From Vibrio jasicida CAIM 1864 = LMG 25398 (GTDB lineage Bacteria > Pseudomonadota > Gammaproteobacteria > Enterobacterales > Vibrionaceae): DNA of 64,000 bases. The stretch is from contig NZ_BAOG01000014.1 in NCBI RefSeq assembly GCF_000400365.1, positions 147,274 through 211,273 on the forward strand, given 5' to 3'. Each line of letters starts with the position of its first letter. The first letter of the stretch is position 1. The position numbers and the translations under genes are program-made. Positions 39,384-46,994 of the stretch are shown here, piece by piece. The notes under the pieces were generated by a model, which saw only the letters and a list, made by a program, of their open reading frames with translations, did no database searches and had not been told where the DNA came from.

Positions 39384-42300
39384 ATGCCTAATAGGAAGTT
39401 TTTACCATTAATGGTAACCGTTTTAGCAACGATGGTGGTTGGCTGTGACGGAGACGATAAAAAAGACCAGTTTTTAGAACCTGAACAAAAAGTGACTCGT
39501 TTGGTTGCATTTCCTCAGGCTTTTGTCTTGAAAAAAGGTCAAGTTCAGAGCGTAAACATTTCGAATTCAGTGTTGGCTGAAAACGTACCTAACTGGAAGT
39601 TAACATCGCTAGATGACAAGAGCGAGTTGGGAGAAGTTTTATCCCAAGACGAGCGATCGTTTGACTATTCTGTCGAAAACGCCGGAGTAGGACACTTAAA
39701 TTATACGGTTAGCGACAGAAATTTAACCTCAAGCTCACAAGTTGTGTTGGCTGTTAATGATGGAAGTACGGTTGGGAATAACCCACCAGTTGCCCAAAAT
39801 ATCACGTTAGAAACAAACGACGGCTCTAATGTTAGCGTGGACTTACGCAACTTTATTTCAGATGAAGATGGCGATACGTTACAAATAACGAGTCTTATCT
39901 CTGGAACGGGACGTTTCGTATTGGCTGAAGATGGTTACCAAGTAACCTTTACGCCAGGTGATTATGTTGGAATTGATCAAGCAGTCTATAGTGTTGATGA
40001 TGGGAAAGGAGGCTACGCTTTAGCGTATATCATTGTAAATGCAGGTGACTCAACCAGCGCCAACACCCCACCGGAAGCGGAAGATCAAGCGGTAACAATG
40101 GATGTTGCAGATCAGGCGAACATTAACATCGATTTATCAGATTTGGTGAGCGATGCCGATGGTGATACTTTGGCTGTTGATAATCTATACAGCACCAACA
40201 ACCGAGCAATATTATCCAGTAATAACAACGTAGTATATACGCCTGGAGATTTTCGTGGTGTCGATCAATTTACTTACAAAGTAACAGATGGACGCGGCGC
40301 GAATGCGCTTGCAACCATTACAGTGACGGTAGTTGATTCTGCAGTTCAACCAGAAGAACCAACACTCACAGCTTATCCTCAGACACTCAGTGTGGAACAA
40401 GGTGCCTCTGTGATTGTAAACGTCAGTCAATCTGTAACTTTCAATAATATTGATGGATGGGAACTGACGAGTGTTGAAGATGAAACGGGTTTGGGTGTGG
40501 TATCGGATGTCAACTCACCATCGTTCAACTATCAAGCACAAACTCCAGGTGTTGCTACCCTAAATTACAGAGTCAATGGTGGTGATTTAGAAAGCATGTC
40601 AACCATTATTGTCGTGATTAATGGACCTCCATCTCCGGACAATACACCACCAGTAGCCAAGAATATTGCGTTAACAACAACTAACGATACAAGTGTAAGC
40701 GTAAATCTGGCTGACCAAGTGTCCGATACTGATGGTGATGCATTAGTTATTAGTAGCTTGATTTCTGCTTCAGGTAGATTTTCATTGAATGGTGACACAG
40801 TTACGTTTACCCCAAATGGTTTTGTTGGCGTGGATCAAGCGTCTTACATTGTTGAAGATGGAAAGGGAGGGTTTGCTTCAGCTTATGTGGTTGTAAACTC
40901 GGAAGACTCAAATCCATTATCACCAAATTCACCGCCAGAAGCGCAAGATTATAGTTATGTATTGGATGCAAATGTTCTACCGACTTGGACGTTTGATCTA
41001 ATAGATTTAAATCTTATTTCTGATGCGGATGGTGATCTATTAACCATTGAAAACATCTACAGCACCGATGGCAGAGCAGTTAAAGTTGGTGATACAGGAA
41101 TAAGTTATTCTCCCGGTAGTTTCCGAGGGCTAGATCAATTCACCTATACGGTCGTTGATGGCAATGGAGGCACAGCGATTGGCTCAATAAATGTAGCTGT
41201 GAATGACTCAACACCAGATAACACAATTCCGACAGCAGGTGCTATTTCTATAACAATGTCAGACACTGAACTTTCGAAAACAATTTCAGTGTCTGGAAGC
41301 GTGTCAGATGCCGATGGAGACCCGTTAGAAATAGTTGACCTTATTGCATCTATTGGTGAGGTGAATGTAAATCCGGACAATCCGCTAGAGATAATCTATG
41401 AGCCAAATGGCTTTGTGGGTGAAGATAAGTTCGTATACGTGATCAGCGATGGCCAAGGTGGATTGGCAATGGCAACAGTAACGGTCACAGTTGTTCAAAG
41501 TAACCCTAACCCACCGGTAGCGAATATTGTACAAATAGAAACTACACCTGATTTAGCAAAAACGGTTGATCTATCTGCTTATATATCAGACAGCGAAACA
41601 CCAACGTCTGAATTGTTGATTACCAATGTAACGTCAGCAACCTCACCCGCAGTAGTAACATTGAACGGACAATCAATCACGTATACTCCAAACGGATATA
41701 TTGGTGTAGATACGTTAATATATACAGTATCTGATGGGGAATTGACTGATACTGGTGATATTGTAATTATATCTTCACCAGACGCAGGCCATGACCTCAA
41801 TGCCAATGACGTCAGTGTGACTACTGACGCCGGTGTAACCGTCGAGATTGACTTAAGTTCACAGATCAGTACATCTGACACAACTGCTGAACCACTAATA
41901 CTCGTAAGTGCTGTTGGTGCATCTCTAGGTGACGTAGTTATTGATGATGCCAACAAGAAGCTGATCTACACGCCCAAGGTAGGAGACTATGGTAAGGATG
42001 TCTTTGTATACAATATTAAAGACAGTCATGAACCAGCTCATTTTGCACAAGGCTTAGTGTCTGTTGATATCTTACCACCACCTCTGCCCGAGATTACATC
42101 TCTAACTGTTTCAGGCATACCTACAATTGGCGGCGTGCTCAGTTCAAATGTGATTTGTACAACCTGTAATGCCTCACAGTATGAATATGAGTGGAGCATT
42201 GATGGATTGGTTGTTGCGACAACATCAACATATGCATATCAAGCTACAAACCCAGATTTGAGCATTCGCTTAGAGGTCACCGGACGAGACATTTATGGTC

Positions 42301-43562
42301 AAACGACTTCTGAGTACAGTGTTTACAGAGTTAGCGTCACAACAGAAATCTACTCAGCAAGTCGCTCTTTTGCAGCGCTAAAAAATGATGGCTCTGTAGT
42401 TACTTGGGGAACCGGTTTGGGGGCTGACAGTTCTGGTGTGGACTTATCTAGTGAAGTCGAGACGATATACTCAAACCAAACGGACTATGCTGCGCTGAAA
42501 AGTGATGGCTCTGTTGTTACGTGGGGAAGAGGGTTTACTGGTGGCGATAGCAGTAGCGTTAGCACTGAGCTTAGTGAGGGTGTAGTTAAAATATATGCAG
42601 CAGACTTTGCTTTCGTGGCGATAAAAAATGATGGTCAAGTTGTTACATGGGGTTCTGCCGATGATGGTGGCGATAGTAGTGGTGCTGACCTTACAGGTAC
42701 CGTGTTGGACATAGCGTCGGTTTCTAGAGGCTTTGCCGCCTTGAAAGAAGATGACACCGTAGAGACATGGGGAAGAGCCTTACCAAACAGAACGAGTGGG
42801 GTTGATTACAATACGGGTGTTAAAGAAGTCTATGCCAATGGCGTAGGATTTGTAGGAATAAAATACGATGGAACCCTAAGCTATTGGGGGCAAGGGGATG
42901 GCATGACAACCTTCCTAACGTTGGATTTTTCTGCAGGAGTGAAAGACATAATGTCAACGAGCAACTCGTTTCTAACTCTTCTGGGCGACAACTCTGTTTT
43001 GGCGTGGGGCTCAAGCAGTCGAGCAGGTGTAATTCCAGCTACAGTTGATACTACCAATGTTAGAAGTGTATATTCAAACACCAATAAATTTGCTCTGTTA
43101 AGATGGGACAAAACCGTTTCTTCGTGGCAATTTTCTACTGAAGACACCTTTCCTCTGACATTGACAAATATCGAGACTGTTATTCCCACTAATAGTAACT
43201 CTGGTTTCTCTGCTATTGCTGGAGATGGCTCAGTTTATGCTTGGGGAAGCGATTTTACCGATGGACAGGTTTCTGGTGTGAGCCTCCTACCAGACGCAGT
43301 AATCAGAGCAACAAATGAGGCTTTTGCTGCGATAGACCAAAATGGAGATGTGGTTACCTGGGGTGACCGAAATAAAGGCGGGCAGGTACCTAACTCTGTA
43401 AACGATGAAGGTAATGGTATTCGAAGCCTTTATTCTAGCTTAGACTCATTTATGGTTATAAAAAATGATTGGAGTGTTGAAACATGGGGTACATTATCTG
43501 ATGATCCCCCTGCATTAGCCCAACCATATATAGCGATAGTCGAAACATCTATTGCGCCTTAG
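39384..43562 (+). CDS. Large surface lipoprotein: tandem Ig/cadherin-like modules plus RCC1-like repeats
   Basis: 1392 aa. Lipobox ATMVVGC with Cys21. Residues about 30-900 are beta-rich modules of the VCBS/tandem-95 or cadherin-like type, each with a D-DGD calcium-type motif (ISDEDGDTL, VSDADGDTL, VSDTDGDAL) and a YTPG/FTYKVTDG ending. A block of about 300 residues (FPQAFVLKKGQ... with WKLTS) is repeated from YPQTLSVEQGA with WELTS, a large internal duplication. From about residue 990 ten RCC1-like repeats follow, each with a core like FAALKNDGSVVTWG, suggesting a beta-propeller. Likely an outer-membrane or exposed adhesin-like protein; its operon partner is an OmpA-family protein. Function not known. 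Confidence 0.85.
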   Translation: MPNRKFLPLMVTVLATMVVGCDGDDKKDQFLEPEQKVTRLVAFPQAFVLKKGQVQSVNISNSVLAENVPNWKLTSLDDKSELGEVLSQDERSFDYSVENAGVGHLNYTVSDRNLTSSSQVVLAVNDGSTVGNNPPVAQNITLETNDGSNVSVDLRNFISDEDGDTLQITSLISGTGRFVLAEDGYQVTFTPGDYVGIDQAVYSVDDGKGGYALAYIIVNAGDSTSANTPPEAEDQAVTMDVADQANINIDLSDLVSDADGDTLAVDNLYSTNNRAILSSNNNVVYTPGDFRGVDQFTYKVTDGRGANALATITVTVVDSAVQPEEPTLTAYPQTLSVEQGASVIVNVSQSVTFNNIDGWELTSVEDETGLGVVSDVNSPSFNYQAQTPGVATLNYRVNGGDLESMSTIIVVINGPPSPDNTPPVAKNIALTTTNDTSVSVNLADQVSDTDGDALVISSLISASGRFSLNGDTVTFTPNGFVGVDQASYIVEDGKGGFASAYVVVNSEDSNPLSPNSPPEAQDYSYVLDANVLPTWTFDLIDLNLISDADGDLLTIENIYSTDGRAVKVGDTGISYSPGSFRGLDQFTYTVVDGNGGTAIGSINVAVNDSTPDNTIPTAGAISITMSDTELSKTISVSGSVSDADGDPLEIVDLIASIGEVNVNPDNPLEIIYEPNGFVGEDKFVYVISDGQGGLAMATVTVTVVQSNPNPPVANIVQIETTPDLAKTVDLSAYISDSETPTSELLITNVTSATSPAVVTLNGQSITYTPNGYIGVDTLIYTVSDGELTDTGDIVIISSPDAGHDLNANDVSVTTDAGVTVEIDLSSQISTSDTTAEPLILVSAVGASLGDVVIDDANKKLIYTPKVGDYGKDVFVYNIKDSHEPAHFAQGLVSVDILPPPLPEITSLTVSGIPTIGGVLSSNVICTTCNASQYEYEWSIDGLVVATTSTYAYQATNPDLSIRLEVTGRDIYGQTTSEYSVYRVSVTTEIYSASRSFAALKNDGSVVTWGTGLGADSSGVDLSSEVETIYSNQTDYAALKSDGSVVTWGRGFTGGDSSSVSTELSEGVVKIYAADFAFVAIKNDGQVVTWGSADDGGDSSGADLTGTVLDIASVSRGFAALKEDDTVETWGRALPNRTSGVDYNTGVKEVYANGVGFVGIKYDGTLSYWGQGDGMTTFLTLDFSAGVKDIMSTSNSFLTLLGDNSVLAWGSSSRAGVIPATVDTTNVRSVYSNTNKFALLRWDKTVSSWQFSTEDTFPLTLTNIETVIPTNSNSGFSAIAGDGSVYAWGSDFTDGQVSGVSLLPDAVIRATNEAFAAIDQNGDVVTWGDRNKGGQVPNSVNDEGNGIRSLYSSLDSFMVIKNDWSVETWGTLSDDPPALAQPYIAIVETSIAP

Positions 43563-43575
43563 AAAACTCACTCTT

Positions 43576-43608
43576 AAAAAAAGGAAGCTATTTAGCTTCC
43601 TTTTTTAT
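43576..43608 (+). terminator. Terminator after the large lipoprotein gene
   Basis: AAAAGGAAGCT/AGCTTCCTTTT stem with a four-base loop and a TTTTTT tail. Confidence 0.9.
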
Positions 43609-43748
43609 TTTTAATAATTATCTTTATGACACTTTCTTTACATTACTCTTTCATGATTATTTCATATGCTTTTATTTTATGTATTAAGTTAAATCAATTC
43701 TTATTGATAATAATATTTAATTTGGTGGGTGATAAACAAGGATATAAA

Positions 43749-43886
43749 ATGAAAGAACTGGAATTTCATCGTAAAAATAAAAAATCAAAGAGAGTGAATA
43801 AAGAGGAATTGAGTAAATATAAGGTAAGAAAACGAGTGGAAGAGATATTGGAAGATAGAAAGCTTAGAAAAGAATTTGAGCTATAA
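43749..43886 (+). CDS. Small basic protein, possibly PA3496-like
   Basis: 45 aa from the ATG at 43749, which has AAGGAT six bases upstream; the frame extends to 43626 but the extra part is an unlikely hydrophobic stretch in A+T-rich DNA. Composition is almost all Lys/Arg/Glu, ending VRKRVEEILEDRKLRKEFEL. The C-terminal R-x-x-E-x-x-x-E-x-x-x-L-x pattern recalls the PA3496 family of small putative envelope-integrity proteins (tentative). It precedes an XRE-type regulator by 63 bp. Confidence 0.55.
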   Translation: MKELEFHRKNKKSKRVNKEELSKYKVRKRVEEILEDRKLRKEFEL

Positions 43887-43949
43887 GCATAATAGATAGG
43901 TTAAATAAGGTACTGTCATTAATTTCAAGTAAGTGGTCAAGGGATTAAT

Positions 43950-44870
43950 ATGGATTTTGGATATTATTTAAAAAAACTTAGAATAGCAGAAGGGCTTACA
44001 CAAAGCGGCTTGGTGGCACGTTTAAATCTATCTGATCAAGAACTACAGCATTTGGATTCAGTCACAATCAGTCGATGGGAACGAGGTATAACTAAACCAA
44101 GCATTTCTAAATCGATAAAAGTACTTAGAGTGCTTACTAATGATTTAACACCATACTTAACCAGTTTGGAATATGATGAGAGTAACGATCTGCTAAGGGA
44201 AATAGCGAAAGAGAGATTCCACTCTTCAGAGTCGATGTTAACGAGTGCATCATATATGGAACGTTTACAAGAAGGATTACAAAAGAGTTATAAAATCGTT
44301 GATTTTTCTTGTAAAACAAGAAGTGTTAGTGCTGAGCTTAGAAATTTTTTAAGCAACGTAAACTTTGATGACACTAAAATTTCTGATATAGATGTTATAG
44401 AATATCAAAAAAGTGGAAAATTATTTGCAAAAAAAATAATTGATTCGACGAGTAATCATATGGTAGGTCATTCTATTTCGTTTATCTTTGATCAAAAAGA
44501 AATAAAGAGCCATTTTTGTAGTCCTTACAAAAGTATACCGTATTCAGCTTCAAAGAAATATAATGAAATTGACAAGTTCGCAATATGTATTGTTAGCCGG
44601 TTTTCCCTGTTTGAATCGGTATATTGGATTTTAAATAAGTTGGTGCCTGAATTCATATCATTGAGAGGGAATATACATGACGTCTATTTTTATGTTTTTG
44701 ATAAGTGGTCAGTCGGTTACATGGCACATCTTGAAGCAGAGTTAGTTGCTTATGATGAGCTTGATGGCAATGGGTTGATTAAAGTGGGTAAAAGTAGATA
44801 TAGAAATGGTTTATATCGAGTTGACTCTGCGAAATTTTTATCTAAGCAAGAAATATACAAACTTATTTAA
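43950..44870 (+). CDS. XRE-type transcriptional regulator with unknown C-terminal domain
   Basis: 306 aa. Residues 1-65 form a Cro/CI helix-turn-helix (YLKKLRIAEGLTQSGLVARL ... VTISRWERGITKPSISKSIK) with a short insertion between helices. The remaining 200 or so residues form an alpha/beta domain I do not recognise (FAICIVSRFSLFESVYWILN; YFYVFDKWSVGYMAHLEAEL). It may sense a ligand or phage-derived signal. A+T-rich, low-bias codon use, and the presence of an RHH gene facing it indicate a mobile or recently acquired cassette; regulatory targets could be the RHS genes downstream (inference). Confidence 0.8.
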   Translation: MDFGYYLKKLRIAEGLTQSGLVARLNLSDQELQHLDSVTISRWERGITKPSISKSIKVLRVLTNDLTPYLTSLEYDESNDLLREIAKERFHSSESMLTSASYMERLQEGLQKSYKIVDFSCKTRSVSAELRNFLSNVNFDDTKISDIDVIEYQKSGKLFAKKIIDSTSNHMVGHSISFIFDQKEIKSHFCSPYKSIPYSASKKYNEIDKFAICIVSRFSLFESVYWILNKLVPEFISLRGNIHDVYFYVFDKWSVGYMAHLEAELVAYDELDGNGLIKVGKSRYRNGLYRVDSAKFLSKQEIYKLI

Positions 44871-44881
44871 AAACAGAAAGC

Positions 44882-44914
44882 AAAAAAGTACTCACTAATA
44901 TTTATAGTGAGTAC
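44882..44914 (-). terminator. Hairpin between the convergent XRE and RHH genes
   Basis: Perfect ten-base arms GTACTCACTA/TAGTGAGTAC with a seven-base loop. On the minus strand it runs into TTTTTTG, so it best serves the RHH gene. Confidence 0.8.
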
Positions 44915-44959
44915 CATATCAATTAATTATATTATTATTTTAGTCATTGAAGCGAGTTT

Positions 44960-45244
44960 CTATGTCTTAACTTCTATTCTATCTTTATTTTCTATATAGA
45001 TTACGCAGATTATCCTTAGTAAAGATGTAAAGTTAATAAATTCCATTCCTTCATCTAGAGCTTTAGCATAAATAAAAGATATGAGTTCTCCTCGGCTCAA
45101 TCTCTCTTTTTCTGAAATCTCATCAAGAATTTCCCAATATTTGTTCTCAAGTCTTATACTGGTAGTTTGCCCCAAGATTCTCACCGAACGTGACCTTGTA
45201 GTATATATGTACTGCGGTTCGTCAAAGAAGGACTTTCCAACCAT
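44960..45244 (-). CDS. Ribbon-helix-helix (RHH_4-type) protein
   Basis: 94 aa. The core RSVRILGQTTSIRLENKYWE, then ILDEISEKERLSRGELISFI and a hydrophobic C-terminal stretch ending in LLRIICVIYIEN, match the RHH_4 ribbon-helix-helix family, which are usually small DNA-binding regulators. It could act with or against the convergent XRE regulator. Ends 90 bp from the XRE stop. Confidence 0.75.
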   Translation of the reverse strand: MVGKSFFDEPQYIYTTRSRSVRILGQTTSIRLENKYWEILDEISEKERLSRGELISFIYAKALDEGMEFINFTSLLRIICVIYIENKDRIEVKT

Positions 45245-45730
45245 AATCAGCCCTCTGTTTATAATTTTAGCTTTAACTTAACTAATTAAAACTTACTTTA
45301 TAGTTGTGTAACTTATAAATAGCACAAACGAAAATTATTGTTAATTAAATTAATAGTTAAGAGCATTTAGTTGCTGGTTATGATTCGATAATGAGAGTTT
45401 CGTTCTCAAAAATCATTAGTATATATATATATTTTTGTCATTAAAATGATTGTCAGTAATAAGTAAAATTAAACAATTTAATATATATTTACTACCACTA
45501 TTTATTACTGAGTAAAAATAAATATGTACTACCAACATAGATTAAACTAGCCGTAATCTACTTTCGTACATCAGCTTTATTAATCTATAAGTAAGGGAGG
45601 AGGCATAAATATTTTTAAAGAATAAATACGTTTAAAATGTGATTGTTATAAATGTAAAACACTACTTTAATTGTTGTTTTTAAATTAATTTTATGAAATG
45701 ACACATGCTGTCAATAGGAATAAGTATATT
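45245..45730. other. Divergent A+T-rich promoter region
   Basis: 486 bp between the RHH gene and the secreted-protein gene, with no credible ORF. It holds the 19-base motif AAAATTATTGTTAATTAAA at 45331-45349 (see 37565), which extends to an imperfect palindrome to about 45355, and an (AT) run at about 45420-45432. Confidence 0.5.
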
Positions 45731-46924
45731 ATGATTAAAAATATCCCACTGTTTTTTGTAGCTACGCTGCCGTTAATTTGTGTAGCAAGTGAAGGACCAC
45801 CGATAGCGGAAATAGAAAACCTTCAAATAGAATGGAGTCATGGTGATGGTAAAATTTTTGCCAATGATAGAATGCAAGCGGGGGCTTTAGTCTCCTTTGA
45901 TATTCCAGATGGAAGTATTCTGAATAACGGATATCACGCTGCTTTTGGTTTAAGAGAGTATCAAACTTCAGATAACATTTCGTCAGAAGTTAAATTTTCA
46001 TTAACAGAAAATAGATATTCTCATCTTATCACCAACAAGAAAAAAAATAAAATTCCAAAGAACGATAAGAGTGTCTCAATAGTTTATTTCAATGATGATG
46101 AGAAACTTTTATCATTAGAATTGAATAAAGAATCAGAACATCAAACCGTAGATTACTGGATTACCTCGAATAAAGAAAATAATACATACCAGCTATGCCC
46201 TGTTATTTATGCCGTAAATGATGATGATCCGTTTGATATGTTTGAAATTGGTGATACGTGTACTGGTAGTGCACAAAATAAAGATCATGTAGAACTAGCT
46301 ACAATAGCACCGACTAGATATACAGAAAGCGATTTTGATATACATAGTGAGGAACCTTATCATAAAAATTACGCCATTACGAAGCATAGAATGAAGTTCT
46401 TTTATGTTGATGAGTATTCTGAAAGGTCAAAAAATTTAGTGTACAAGGATACGCCGACATATACATCTAGTGATGGCTACGTGTCTGCATGGCAGTCCGA
46501 TCCATCTTTGTTGGTTAACACTAATGAATCAACTTGGGATTCACTTACATATTTGCATTATCCAACCGATAAAACTAGCCAAGTTATAAAGCATTTGGAT
46601 ACGTCCAACTATTGGAGTTCACCTATATCACATCAAAGTACTACGTTATCAACGCCAGCTAAACGTTTGATTAATGTCGTTGGAGTATATTATTGGAATG
46701 ATGGATTTATGGCTAAAGGTTACCTTTGTGTCGATAAGCCAAGTAATTATCGATGTGGCCATCCAACCACTGGTAGCTCGCTGTATCACTATAACTCTAT
46801 GTCACGGTTTACTAAGAATACTGGATATGTGGACTTATATGATTACTGGGGGAATCAAGCTACCTTTATTTATGAGAACGCGAATAAAGATTTTGATTCA
46901 TTAAAAATTGGCTTGATAAAATAA
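45731..46924 (+). CDS. Unrecognised secreted protein upstream of the RHS genes
   Basis: 397 aa from the ATG at 45731; an earlier in-frame ATG at 45698 would put extra polar residues before the signal peptide. Sec signal (IKNIPLFFVATLPLICVASE). The mature part is beta-rich and polar, with four cysteines: one in TYQLCPVIYAV, one in EIGDTCTGSA, and a pair in GYLCVDKPSNYRCGHP. The end (TGYVDLYDYWGNQATFIYEN) looks like a secreted beta-domain. I recognise no family. It has its own terminator and precedes the YD-repeat gene by 70 bp; a role as partner or delivery factor for the RHS proteins is speculative. Confidence 0.7.
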   Translation: MIKNIPLFFVATLPLICVASEGPPIAEIENLQIEWSHGDGKIFANDRMQAGALVSFDIPDGSILNNGYHAAFGLREYQTSDNISSEVKFSLTENRYSHLITNKKKNKIPKNDKSVSIVYFNDDEKLLSLELNKESEHQTVDYWITSNKENNTYQLCPVIYAVNDDDPFDMFEIGDTCTGSAQNKDHVELATIAPTRYTESDFDIHSEEPYHKNYAITKHRMKFFYVDEYSERSKNLVYKDTPTYTSSDGYVSAWQSDPSLLVNTNESTWDSLTYLHYPTDKTSQVIKHLDTSNYWSSPISHQSTTLSTPAKRLINVVGVYYWNDGFMAKGYLCVDKPSNYRCGHPTTGSSLYHYNSMSRFTKNTGYVDLYDYWGNQATFIYENANKDFDSLKIGLIK

Positions 46925-46930
46925 AAACGT

Positions 46931-46960
46931 AAGCACTCAAATACGAGTGCTTTATTTCAT
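46931..46960 (+). terminator. Terminator after the secreted-protein gene
   Basis: AAGCACTC/GAGTGCTT stem with a six-base loop, then TATTTCAT. Confidence 0.75.
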
Positions 46961-46994
46961 GATTAGTATAATAAATGCGTGTTAAGGAAATAAT

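Noticed and set aside
43626..43748. N-terminal extension of the small basic protein, with a hydrophobic stretch
   Set aside because: The extension is A+T-driven hydrophobic sequence without a ribosome-binding site; the ATG at 43749 has a good one.
45420..45432. Short AT dinucleotide run
   Set aside because: Too short and in very A+T-rich DNA; not convincing as a functional repeat.
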